Origin: Arthrinium phaeospermum
Taxonomy: Eukaryota; Ascomycota; Sordariomycetes; Amphisphaeriales; Apiosporaceae
DNA: 64,000 bases
Direction: 5' to 3'
Assembly: GCA_006503535.1 (NCBI GenBank)
Contig: QYRS01000012.1
Coordinates: 682,001 to 746,000, forward strand
The number at the start of each line of letters is the position of its first letter. The stretch's first letter is position 1. The notes below the pieces were generated by a model, which ran no database searches, was not told the origin of the DNA, and saw only the letters and a program-made list of their open reading frames with translations. The position numbers and the translations under genes were made by a program. This document shows positions 22,055 through 35,084 of this stretch, in pieces.

Positions 22055-23158
22055 TCATGTAGTGATGCTGTCGTCCGGAAGACCCTTGTCTTTGCGCTCT
22101 TCCTGCAACATGCGAATGAGCTTGTTGATAGTGCCCCCGTCGCGCAGCTTTTCTACCTCCTTGACCGCCTCGTCCTCTTCCATGCCTTCAGCGATAAAAT
22201 CCTTGATTTTGTCCCATATCACTTTGCGTCGCGAGTACCAGGTTCTGCCCCGCGGCTCCGGCCGCCATCGCGACCCCCAGGTGGCGTCCAGCTCTTCTAT
22301 AGCGGGCTGGCCATCCATGCCCTCTCTGTACTCCTTCCAAACCTCCTCCACCGTGCCGACCGTCCTGTAGTCATAAGCCGGAGGCCCCGGCGTCTGTGGC
22401 GCCTGTGCTGAGGGCTGTTTGGGCAGAAGCCGCGCGTCGCTATGTGGCTGTAGCGGAGACTGCGGCGGAGGTCTTGTCGGTCGCATCGAGGGTGCCGGTC
22501 GCGGGGGGCTCGACTGAGGTGCCTGGGGCACCTGGGATGCGATGGCCGGGGGAGCCGGGGCGACGGGGGCTCTGGGCATTCGGGTATGGTCTCCACCAAA
22601 TGGGTTCGGTGGCGAAGACTGTAGATGCGCGATGGCAGCTTGATGCGCAGAAGCCTGACCATTGTAGAAGGCGGCCAAACTGCTCCGGAGCTCGTTTAAC
22701 TGGTGCGTGATGCTCTCGTACTGCGCCGATATGCTGGCGACATATTGCTGATGCTGGTTTTGGATCTGGAGGATTGTCGCCATGAGCTGCTCGGGGGACC
22801 TGCCCACCAGCTGGTCCTCCGTGATCATGGCAGGCATGGGCGGAGGCGGCGCGTGGGAAGGGCCAGGCGCCAGGACATGCTGATGAGGGTATTGGGGAGG
22901 AGGAGGCGGGTGGTGCAGGGGTGGCGGAGGTGGCGCCGGAGGAGCAGTCGTGGGAGTCTGCATTATTGAGGCGCCGGCCAGACCAGCACCAGCGGCAGAC
23001 CCAATCGAGCCCTTGGTCGCATGTCGCTTCGTAGGCGTGGAAGTGGCGCCGGCAGCTCGATGCAGGTCGGATGTGGCCGGGCGCTTTGTCCCCGCCGTTG
23101 AGCCTGGGGTGGGTAATATGCCTTGGCCGCCAGAAGTCGCTGAAGGCGAAGGCAGCAT
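22055..23158 (-). CDS. GCR1_C-domain DNA-binding protein
   Basis: This is a single-exon 367-aa protein. The first half is low in complexity: poly-Pro and His (PAPPPPPLHHPPPPPQYPH, about residues 74-92), then a short coiled-coil-like helix with Gln (ILQIQNQHQQYVASISAQYE). The C-terminal 90 residues read VGTVEEVWKEYREGMDGQPA, then WGSRWRPEPRGRTWYSRRK and an acidic helix to the end. That is the GCR1_C fold (PF12550), the DNA-binding domain of yeast Gcr1, Msn1 and Hot1. Yeast relatives control glycolytic and osmostress genes. The targets here are unknown, but a nuclear, sequence-specific regulator is likely. Confidence 0.88.
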   Translation of the reverse strand: MLPSPSATSGGQGILPTPGSTAGTKRPATSDLHRAAGATSTPTKRHATKGSIGSAAGAGLAGASIMQTPTTAPPAPPPPPLHHPPPPPQYPHQHVLAPGPSHAPPPPMPAMITEDQLVGRSPEQLMATILQIQNQHQQYVASISAQYESITHQLNELRSSLAAFYNGQASAHQAAIAHLQSSPPNPFGGDHTRMPRAPVAPAPPAIASQVPQAPQSSPPRPAPSMRPTRPPPQSPLQPHSDARLLPKQPSAQAPQTPGPPAYDYRTVGTVEEVWKEYREGMDGQPAIEELDATWGSRWRPEPRGRTWYSRRKVIWDKIKDFIAEGMEEDEAVKEVEKLRDGGTINKLIRMLQEERKDKGLPDDSITT

Positions 23159-24635
23159 TTCTCAAATCAAGGAGGGGCCGAAAAAATGAAGTGCAGCGAC
23201 AGACAATCTAAAAAAAAAGAACGATGTGACTGTCGAGGGGGCGGGTTTTCTTAATATGCTTGCCTACCTAGGCCAGGGTCCCAAAGTAGGTAACAAAAAA
23301 GGCAAAGGCAAAAAACTGGGAATAAAACAAAAATAACAACGGGAATTTGGGATTAAAAAAAAGCACGTCAAGCCGAAGAATCGAAGTTAGAGGTAACAGG
23401 AAATAAGCTGGCCGGACTGGCCGGACACTTCCAGAGTGAGTGAGACGAGGAAACGGGCGAGCGACTTGGAGCAGAATGGGAAAAGAGTAGTAGAGTTAGG
23501 TTCATAAAAAACCCGAGGATTTCCAAAGGGCAAGGCCAGGCGATGATACAGCAAGAGACATGGGATGGAATGGGAGGAAAAGTGATCAAATGTCTTGTCT
23601 GGCGCGCGAGGGTTATGCACAAATATGCATCACCCATGCCCGTACAGTCAATCAGAGACCTGCAGCCTCCAGCAGCAACTGTACATGTAACCACCGGACG
23701 TCGACTTGGGTCACCTGCGCCGTCACTTGGGTGCTAGAGGTGCTAGACGTTACTGGCTTGATGCGAGTAAGAGAGAGCGCTGACGACGCGGGGCAGTGAG
23801 GGAACACACACTGGAGCTTAGCTCACTTTTTGCTTGCTCTCTCACATACCTAACACAGCCCAGGTATGGCCAACAGCCAGACTGCGCGACTGCCAGACTG
23901 CCAGACTGTGCCGCACCCCCCAACTGCCCGCCCGTTGGAATTCCACCCATCCATCCACCCTTCTTCCACCCGTCTCCCGTCTTTCCACCCTCTCTCTCTT
24001 CTTTTTAAGGCATTAACTGTCAGCCCAATGGACCAATCAGATCGTCACCTCCGATGGGCCGTTGCGTTACAGAGTGAGACAGCAACCGCCCAAGGAGCCC
24101 AGCCCAACTGCTAGGTTTGCAGTCACGTGACGAGTGTGGCTTAGCTCGTCTTTTTGTCTTGTCCGTGACGTGTGGACATATTCAGAGTGAATGACTTGTG
24201 CCGTATGCAACTCACTTAGTAGCGACTTGTGACTGCATGTTTTTAGTTCAGAGGCTAATAGACTGGGGTCCTGCAAGTATTCAAATAGATTACTCGTCAT
24301 GTTTGTGTCTACATATTCCCGGATCGCCGTGTCTCGCCTAAAGAATGTTCGCTAGGTGGCCATCACCGGCCTATGCAGAGTGACATAATCAGGCTCATGA
24401 TGCTGTTGTTTGTTTGCATAAAACCTGGTTTGCCGCGAGCATGTTGGTCGCAACACTGCAGAACGAAACCAGAGCCTGAGCCGCCAGTTGTTCATAAGAG
24501 ATCTAAGAAGAGACTAACGGCTGCGATCGACGAGATCTAGGATAAAAAGAGTGACATCGAAAAAGGCATCCAATGGCAAGAGCGTGTTGGCTTTGGATGA
24601 AATGCAAGACAAGGCGGGAAAAAAGCAAAAAGTTG
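23159..24635. other. Promoter and intergenic region of the GCR1_C gene
   Basis: A/T-rich runs, including several poly-A tracts at 23209-23360, lie directly upstream of the minus-strand start. A short tandem of GACTGCCA units lies at 23879-23908, followed by a C-rich stretch. No gene recognised. Confidence 0.5.
24619..24631 (-). terminator. Pol III T-run terminator of tRNA-Gln
   Basis: On the minus strand the tRNA end is followed by TCAAC and then T5 (24631-24627), GC and T6 (24624-24619). This is a typical RNA polymerase III stop signal. Confidence 0.8.
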
Positions 24636-24720
24636 AGCTCGTGCCCTGGATCGAACAGGGGTTGCCAGAATATTGATGGTTAATCAGAATCTGGAGTGAT
24701 AGCCACTACACTACACAAGC
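24636..24720 (-). tRNA. tRNA-Gln (anticodon CTG) with a 13-nt intron
   Basis: All arms fold. The acceptor GCTTGTG pairs with CACGAGC (one G-T pair), with T as the discriminator base. The D arm is GTG/CAC. The anticodon stem is CCAGA/TCTGG with loop TT-CTG-A..T. The T arm is CCCTG TTCGATC CAGGG. The 13-nt insert TTAACCATCAATA sits right after position 37, the canonical eukaryotic tRNA intron site. Internal promoters are present: A box TAGTGTAGTGG and B box GTTCGATCC. It reads the glutamine codon CAG. A T-run terminator follows. Confidence 0.93.
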
Positions 24721-27700
24721 TGACTGAGCGGAGTCGCTTGTTGTTGAAGGAAAACCCGCTACGGTCATATATCATCTAACGGATCTGTGGGTCCAAAAAT
24801 ACGAGTTGAGATCACCTCTGCCTTCATGTAATACACATTATGTGACCCAAAATTTTCGACTACAACACATGATTTACTCGATGCTCTCAGTTAAACAATA
24901 CGCTAAGTGGCGCAATTAAATGACAGCCTGGAAGTGGCAATGGGCCAAGACGTGCATGAGTAACCACTGCAACTCGGAGTCAAACATGTAAGTTAGCCTC
25001 ATTTGGTCATGCCGAGTTGTTATTACCTATGCCATACTACGTGCTCACAATTCTATGTGACAATGCCAGCCATGGGAAAAGACGTGTATTTGCCGACAAC
25101 CATTTTGTGCCCAGATAGATGCCAGCGGCAGGTTGCGAGCCCTTTTCGGTGCCATACTTTGGAACGCGGACTGGTAGATTTCTGCAAGGCAAACGCATAT
25201 ACGGCATCACCAATACACGTGCTAAACGCTTTCTGCTCCCAGGAAGTGACATCAAACTCACTCATGACTGCTGCTCCGCATCCCTGGCAACAGCTTGAGT
25301 GTTGGGAGTGATCAAGGGACCCTGAGAAGTTGGCACCATCGCCTTCTCGACCATTATAGATACTAGGTCACCAAGGTAAAGACAATGAGAAATTATATAG
25401 ATTCCCCAAAAGAACCCTTGGGTTACAGAGATTTCGTCGTCGCCACCATCCCCAGTATAAGCCTTTTGGTGTTATGTTGATCTACTCAGGGATCTCGAGC
25501 TACTTAGAAGTTCAGTTGGTTTTTAAGTAGCTTCTTTAATGTATCTCATATATCCTAATTCAGAACTAGCGGTAAGAGATGCACTATGGTATACATATAA
25601 GACTTCAAATTACAAATGAGGGATGGATACACGCAAGGAAGCTCGAATGCGTCATTTTCTTTCCTCCTTGGCTAGCCTGATACTGTTGCCGTTTATCCGT
25701 TGAGCCACGGGGCCTCATGAGTATGCCCCGAAGGTTGCGTGAAATACATACCAACAAGACCAGACACTGCCACATATTCCAGTGGCACCAGCTGATTCCC
25801 TTCGACTGATGACCAGTCCAGGGATCAATGACACAAAAATCGTGAGCTTCAACTTTGGAAGTATTGTCACATACCTATTCTTCCATTTGTGTGGTGTTGC
25901 CCGGCGGTTGCAAAAACACATCGTGAAATCGTACTATTAGCTATAGAGGCTATAAACAACAAATAGTCCATGGAAACCTTTTCTTTCCATGCTTCTAGTA
26001 AGTGAAAAGCTAGCCTGTTAGAAGCGACTGGCTCGCGATTAACAAATTGCCCCCGAATGACTATGGGGTGCCGGCGTGATGAAGTATATCATCCTAAATT
26101 CCGGGAACGGGTCGTCAGGGATAGTGAATGGATTGCCCACAACGGTATGATATGATGATTGTAGCCCATACCTACATGATGTAACGACTCCATCTCAGCC
26201 CAAAAAGTCCTAACAGAAGTGGGCATTTCCAGATCCGGCTGTCGTCGTCTTCGCAAAGGGGACGAATGTGGTCATCATGTGGGTTTGTAATCGCTGTTTG
26301 TAGCTTACCTATACCATATTTCCAATGAGCCCTTTTCGGTGCCGACCAGCAGATTATGATACAGAGTGAAGGGGACAACCGGGCGCTAGCCGAGTATAAC
26401 ACTGTGACCGCGAAAGCAGCGCCCCGGACTATGTGGAGTCGGCCCGATTCACCCACATCTGTGTGTCCATATTCTAGAAAAGCATCGCGCAGCAGCTCCC
26501 TACGGAGAATTTCGAGAGCGTAATTTGAGACTAGATATCTTGGCCAGCGCAGGCACATTGCACCAAGCCCGTGCCTGGACAAGCGGCGGGTAAAGAAGCC
26601 GGATCCGGATATCTATGACACCATGGTAACAAATTCCTCTGAGGGCTGAACGGACTAGTAGGGGACTCCTTTGATAGGCCTCGGAGCCGAGCTGGTTCTG
26701 TACTCGGATATCCGGATATAGATCGGATACGTGAACTCCCCTGGGCATACAAGTAGTGCTGTATATAAATCCGCGAGCTGAACCAAAACAAGTGACCCGG
26801 AAAGAAACATCTGATCCGATCGTACCAACAAATGGGGCTACTACCCCGGAATTTGGAAACTATAACCGGGGTATGGATATCAGCTTGCCTGGGGCATGTG
26901 GTACGATCAATAGCTTCTCTCTAAAGTTGGGGTAGAACCCCTATCACCGTCGCGGGTCTCTACGATCTACACAATCCGGCCCTCCAGCCGTCTCGAGGAC
27001 GATACCATGCTCATTATGTGGCTGTGATAAGAACCATTAATTCGGGATCTCGTGCACCAGATAGCTGGTTCGTAGCGACCACGGTTATTCTTGCCAGCAC
27101 CTCAGTCAAGTCGCGAACCTAAGCCTTCTCAGTTACTGCTGACCCTTTTACTTTTAGTCATCGATTCAGTCGTTAGGCTAAACAAGTGTTTTCTCCCTAG
27201 TCGCGTACGCATTCCCCAGCGCTGTGGTATCTGCTAGGCCTCTTAGCCGCGGAGCTGGTCAGCCGCTAGAACTCCTTGCTGGCTAGTCATTCTAGTCGCT
27301 TACTTTGCCAGGTTTATCTATGTTATCCAGCAGTCTAGATGCCGACTATCGCCCGCTATCCCACCGCTAAGCTGCTCTGCTTACCCGCTATATATCTACA
27401 CTGCTCACGGAAGGGAAGGGGGATGGTATTGTACCATATAGTACGAGAGCATCAACGACAACAATGCCCAAGGGGACGAGAGATGTGCGGGGGGTCGCAC
27501 ACCTTGGCTAAAGCTAATTGACGGGGCTAGTTGCTCACTAGGAAATAATGCTTTAGACATCAAACGGGAACTGAATGCAAGGGACATTGCTGTAGTGATA
27601 GGGGCTCCAGTTGCGCATACGTTCCGCAACCGACTTCCCGAGTTGTTGTAGCTCCCTTGGAGAGCCGCGGATGATCTCCCGTCAACTAACCGCTGGTCAT

Positions 27701-29555
27701 AGTGAGCACACTATGGGTTTCTAGAAAAGAATATGCAACTGTAAGCTAGCATTCGATGGGGTATGAACCCCACTCAGCCAAATATTGTCAACATCGTTCT
27801 CTTAAGCATTCCAAGATCGAGTCTTGGCAATTATGTAAAAAGCTCACTGGAGGAGAACAATAACGGGCGTCTTGTCTCTTATGGGCGAAATCGCCGGGTA
27901 TAGACATGTTGTCCCGCTCTAAACAAGGTGCCTGACGTAAGTACTTATGTAAGGGCTATTGGCAATATTCAATCTTCTTTGGATCCGGGGAATGAAGCAT
28001 TGGGCGTGGGGAAGAGGAGGAGTCTAACGTCGGCGAGATCGTCGGCCGTTCTTCCCCAACATGGAGTAGCAGTATTGGGGTTGGCTGGTTGGTTGATCAC
28101 AAAGTCAAGCACGCATGGCGAGCATGGGTATGTTGCAATCGCATGCAGTCATCAGGGGTGCATGTCGCGAAAAGTGTCTCAACCACCCGGGCGGGCAGGG
28201 CGTGTCTTTCACAGGAACTGCCGAAACTGAATGGACTGCCGATGGTTTGGATTGCCTACTTCTTGTCTGGTTGGATGGAAACAGCAGGAGAGATGAACCA
28301 ACATTTCTCGAAGCGAAGGAGGGGTGCCCAAAAGTGCATTGATGCTAATATCGCATACATATGTACATACTCATCATCACCTGGCAGACGACTTGACTCC
28401 CAATAATTGGGCATCCACCAACCAATGCCATGCGGAGGCAGCGCCCGTTATCACGCGAGAAGCGTGTGTGTGAATTGACAGCGCTGTGCCGCATCGTTCC
28501 GAGAGGGGCTGAACGGCGAATGGCCTGAAGATGGTAGCATCGACAAGCGGATTGACTAAACGCGTAGCGCGGGCAGGAGGTGCGTGTCGCAAGCAAGCCC
28601 GAAGGTCCATCAAATTAGCTGCCCACGACCTAAAGAGCTTAGTAGTTACCGGAACCCTGGGACCTGCAGTGGGTGTGGGTGGGATTTTGGTCTTATCCTG
28701 GGGCCCCGTCTGGGGAATTGAGGAAACTGCACCTGCACCGTACGAGTGGATAGGCAGATGGGTATTCACTCCCCCAAGCTAGGAGAAACCAGCAGACAGT
28801 CTCCAAAAGTCAAGTGCGTGGGTTTATTTTCTTGTTTTGTGTATCTCCAATTGACCATGTGGCACAGCAGAGCGAGAGTGATCAAGACGAGGCAAGGCTA
28901 AGAACGCCATGCCACGCTATTCCGGGACAGCAAGGTTCACCTCACCCAAAGCATCGGGAGATGAGTGTTGCTGTTGCCCACGAAGTTGCAACACGCCCTG
29001 TCAAATTGTTTGCCCTTGCATAGAACCTCGCTCGGGCAGGGTGCCGAGTGGAAGAGATGGTGGGCTAGTTCTCGGATACAGGCACAGGGCTCGAGGCAAC
29101 AGCTCGAGCCTCGAGGTCGACACAACAGTCGAGGGGTACCCTGTCGAGTCTGTCGAACCCAGCCCAGGAAAAGATCCCAATAATGTGATCGGCCGCGCAG
29201 TAGCAATCTTAAGGGCCTCTTAAGTCTAGGATCTAGACCCCTCCTGCTTCCTTTTCCGGGATTTTGCAGGCGATGCCCCATGCAGGGTCCTGGGTGCGAG
29301 GGCCTCTTCTGCTCGCTCGCTCTTGGCTCGCTAACGTACCTGTGTGCCCCTGGCGTCCACGTTAGCCTAGCCCAATAACGGTTGGGACTTCGATGGCCGC
29401 CACAGGGGGTCAAAGCATCCACCGTCCCCCAGCCTGGGTATACATACTCCAGGACTACCCGATGCATTACGCCGAATGAGTGCTCTGTTTCCCCGGATGA
29501 CGATCAGCACCAGTGGTTTTCTTCGGCCAGAATCTCGGCCTCACCCATCGTCCTC
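24721..29555. other. 4.8-kb gene desert with tRNA-like relics
   Basis: No open frame here is convincing. Only 60-176-codon frames occur and none has a recognisable motif. The sequence shows a partial tRNA-Arg-like head at 25681-25714 (minus) with a B-box-like site at 25637-25650. A T-arm-like hairpin, CCAAG-ATCGAGT-CTTGG, lies at 27821-27837. Inverted GGATCCGGATATC / GATATCCGGAT blocks lie near 26600 and 26707. A 17-bp block (GAGCCCTTTTCGGTGCC) occurs both near 25137 and near 26325. This fits an old, mutated repeat-rich region, but I could not identify a transposon family. Confidence 0.45.
25637..25714 (-). repeat. tRNA-Arg-like relic
   Basis: On the minus strand GGCCCCGTGGCTCAACGGAT reproduces the 5' half of a fungal tRNA-Arg (acceptor plus A box). 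A B-box-like CATTCGAGCTTCC follows about 56 nt on. The 3' acceptor does not pair with the 5' one, so this is a pseudogene or a tRNA-derived repeat head. Confidence 0.4.
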
Positions 29556-30749
29556 ATGATACTACCGACCCACGATGGCCATTCCTGGCTTCAGTCACGG
29601 GCAACGACTGCTGCTACAGCCGACCAGGCCGTGCCTCCGCCGCCCATCGTAGACCAGGTCGGCCTCGTCGTCGAGGTGTGGTCAAACGGATTCTGGTGAG
29701 CATTCCCCTCGAAGACTCATGGCGTCGTTCATGATATCAGAACATGTTTTGGAAAACCAGCAGCTAACACCTTGACAGTATGCGCTCAACCTGTTCTCCA
29801 CTGCCGCCCGAAGGCATTATACTGACTGGCGAACTTAGTGTTAGGATGTCTCATCATCATGTCGTTCCTTACCATCGCGAACATGAAGAAGGGGGTGCTG
29901 TTGCACAAGCTCATTCTCCTCGAGGTACGCCTATTGCCGAGCCATAACCACAACGCGCCCGGCAGCTGCTGACCGACTTTGGTGATATAGCTTGTCCTTG
30001 GATACTGGCAAAGCTTTTACATCTTCTTCCCCGACCCTGCGTACGGATGGGTTCTGTCCGTGGGCGCGATACCACTGAACATATCTTGGTCGATCCATAA
30101 TGTTGTCGCCTGGATGAAGCTGCGGCCTTTCCTGTCCCTATGGCAAAGCCGCATCTTTATCGGAACCATCATCCTTGTCCAACCGTACTGGGTCGTCGAA
30201 ATATTTGCGAACTTTGCCTACTTCCACGGCATGAACGACATGTTCCTCAAGACGCGGCCGTTCGAGGCGCTGTTCCGAGACCCGTGGTGGGTGATCGCCT
30301 GCATCCTCCTGATCCACAACATCCGGAAGCGCTACGAGATGCGGTACTCGCACGTGCTGATGGCCTCGGCCAAGTTCACCGTCATGCTGGCCGCCATGTT
30401 CATCAGCATTGTGTTCATCGTCGTCGACATCCTCTCGGTGACGGATGCGTTCAAGAACTTCGCGGCCGTGGGGTTGAACCCGTGGTGGAAGCTGGCCATG
30501 ATCTTCAAGTGTCTCACAGACTCGGTCATCCTGGACGATTTCAAGACCACCCTTGATCGCCTTTGGGAGTTCCAGATTGCACGTCTGACGAGCTGCGAGG
30601 TGGCCGATTCGCATGAGTTGCAGGTCAGGCCTACGACGACGACAAGCCGGTCAGAGAGGAACGAGACGTCGGTACGATCCCAGTCCTTCTCCAAACATGG
30701 GGCCGAGGCGTCAGTGCGAAGTCAGTCCTTCTCTAAATCTGGGAATTGA
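29556..30749 (+). CDS. Integral membrane protein with a predicted 14-nt microexon
   Basis: Predicted exons are 29556-29695, 29779-29792, 29839-29924 and 29991-30749 (332 aa). The last two exons are clear. They encode helices around LGCLIIMSFLTIANM, LELVLGYWQSFYIFF, FIGTIILVQPYWVVEIFANF, DPWWVIACILLIHNI and FTVMLAAMFISIVFIVVDIL. A Ser-rich cytosolic tail follows, with a duplicated S(V)RSQSFSK motif. The upstream part is less sure. Acceptors at 29778 (branch GCTAACA) and 29838 (branch ACTGACT) are good, and the only GT between them forces a 14-nt exon. Reading phases then close exactly. The family is a fungal uncharacterised multi-pass protein; I cannot assign a function. Confidence 0.65.
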
Positions 30750-31136
30750 GGAGGCCTTGTATTAGGGGGTTTATGTTCTGTTTTTTCTTCTTCTGTTGGA
30801 GCCGCAAACCTTAGCGCAGGGCGGTATGATGAGCCATTTGAAAGTCCAGACTCACCTACATATTGTACATGTATGAACATAATACTAATTCACAAAAAAC
30901 GTCGGGCCGTTTACTATGTAACAATATCAAACCAAATCAAGTAAAGCCATTCGATCCATCAATGGGCGGGAAGGGCCGATTTAAAGTGATTCTGTCGAAT
31001 GGAACTGCTCCATTCTAACCCAGGCATCATCGACCGCTAAAGGAAAATGTCCAGGTGGCAGCGGTCCTATCTTTTAGCCTTGCAATTGGTTCGGTACCAG
31101 AAAATACAGTGCCACGTACCTAGGTGGGCATCCTAC
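30750..31136. other. Short intergenic region
   Basis: Contains the 3' end of the membrane-protein gene and the oligoribonuclease promoter. Nothing distinctive seen. Confidence 0.5.
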
Positions 31137-31867
31137 ATGATTCCTCGCTATAAACGCTCCTTTACGACAAAAATCATATCAGCAATCGCCTCTGTTTGGA
31201 AGCAGCAAGAACTCCCCAAAATCGAAATGTCGACAAACGATGCACTAGTATGGATTGATTGCGAGGTGAGAGCCCGCCCCTTGGTGGAAAGCAGTTGGCT
31301 TCTACGGCATGCTGAACCGGTTTTCGGCCTTTGTAGATGACGGGGCTCGACCCCGACCGCGAGGAGATTATTGAAATCTTCTGCATCATCACCAACGGCA
31401 ACCTCGAGGTCATGGACGAGGAAGGCTGGGGCACCGTGATCCACCAGAGCAAGGAGCGGATGGACATGATGGACGAGTGGTGCACCAAGACGCACGAGAA
31501 GACGGGCCTCACGGCCCGGGTGCTGGCGTCCACCGTCACGCCCGAGCAGGCCGCCGACGAGCTGCTGGCCTACATCCAAAAGTACGTGCCCGAGCGGCGC
31601 GCCCTGCTGGCCGGCAACAGCGTGCACGCGGACCGCGGGTTCCTGCGCAAGGAGCCCTACAAGAAGGTGACGCGGCACCTGCACCACCGCATCCTGGACG
31701 TGAGCACGCTCAAGGAGGCGGCGAAGCGCTGGTGCCCGCGCGAGGTGAACCGCAACGCGCCGCAGAAGCAGGGCCTCCACCAGGCCAAGGAGGATATCCT
31801 CGAGAGCATTGCGGAGGCGCGGTACTACAAGGACGTCATCTTCCAGGCCAATACGGCCAGTAAATAA
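31137..31867 (+). CDS. REX2: Oligoribonuclease (REX2-type 3'-5' exonuclease)
   Basis: Exons are (31137 or 31227)-31265 and 31337-31867. The protein has the four DEDDh exonuclease motifs: WIDCEMTGLDPDREEIIEIF, then the WCTKTHEKTGLT region, GNSVHADRGFL with HHRILDVSTL, and HQAKEDILESI with the catalytic His. The intron splits exactly between DCE and MTG. From the inner ATG (31227) the protein is 189 aa, the usual core length. An in-frame ATG at 31137 adds 30 basic residues (MIPRYKRSFTTKIISAI...) that look like a mitochondrial presequence. Yeast Rex2 is mitochondrial and degrades 2-5-nt RNA fragments, so the longer start is preferred here, though both may be used. Confidence 0.93.
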
Positions 31868-32612
31868 GCATTTTAACCTAGGCCGTCAATCAATGAAACA
31901 ATGAAACCAATCGACAAACTCAATCGGTACGATCGCGGGCTGAGCTGCTGAGCCTCCTGCCTGCCCTCCCTTTCCGTTGGGTGCCAATTGCGGATGGTGG
32001 GGGGTCTAGACCGCCACGTTTCATGCTGGCAGCGAGAGTAAGTACCTGAATGGCTTGCGACGTGGCTCTAGGTGGGTGTATCAGGCCAGCAAACTGACAA
32101 GGCATGTGGTGTATGGTGGCGTAGGTATTCCCTGGCCTTAGATTTGCAGTGGCTGAAATCGAAAGAGATCTAGCTCATCTGTTTGACGCTGCATGCGAGA
32201 TATGGATATGAGAAAGAGGATGCCACACGAAGCCAAGAGTCAAGAGCAGATTATAGAGAAGACGTGCCCAGATTATGCATCACCCATCAACACATCACGC
32301 ATATTCGCGATAATGCTCGCCGCCACCTCTTCCCGTCCAGCAGCCAGTTACGAAGACAGCTTTCCTCGACACATTTGGCGGGATGAAGTCATTGCGCTTG
32401 GGGGGTGGTTACCCCACCACAGGTCCCATTGCCAATCAGCTACGGAGTCCACTGCACGACTATTGAAGCTCCCCTCACTGTTTCTCTCAGGTAATAGGAG
32501 CAGCTTGTTGACCTCTTAAGCAACCGGGTCTCCGTCATTTGGGTTCCCATTTATTTTCCTCCCTCCCAAACATCCTCATCGTTGCTGTCCAATTCGATCA
32601 CCAGACTTCACA
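31868..32612. other. Intergenic, phosphoglucomutase promoter
   Basis: A T/C-rich stretch at 32540-32590 precedes the phosphoglucomutase start. Nothing else recognised. Confidence 0.5.
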
Positions 32613-34630
<2,018 letters not shown>

Positions 34631-35084
34631 AGAAGTGAAGAAGTACCGTAAAAACAGTAGACCCTTCATATACCTAAACAATAACAAACAATACCAATAT
34701 TACATAATTGATGGGAAAACCCCTGAGCCGCTCTACTGTGTTACCCCTGTTGCTGAGGTGAGATCACGTTTCGCATGTGATGCTCGGCCCAAAGTGGGTC
34801 TAGACGTGGGAATGCCGATGGCCGACGACAGCCACCTTGGCTCGCATGAAATAGCATTCCTATCTCGTATTATATCCAAAATACTGTAGTTCGTCGCCCA
34901 TCAATCACATTTCGAGTTCTTTTCTTCCGCACTCGGTCTTATAGCAGCAAAGACAAATCCAAAGCGTCTGTCAAGGGGTCACGCACGGCCCACGGTTTCG
35001 ACGGGTCACTACGCCTACGCGCTTCTGAGGAGCTCTCCTGATTCACACGGGACGTCCTCATCTGCAGAAAGACGGTAGTAAAAC
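34631..35084. other. Intergenic
   Basis: Separates the phosphoglucomutase terminator region from the enoyl-CoA isomerase-like gene. Nothing recognised. Confidence 0.5.

Noticed and set aside
26860..27400. Possible LTR with a TGGTTCGTAGCG primer-binding-like site
   Set aside because: No matching second LTR, no TG...CA ends and no gag/pol remnant could be found by eye.
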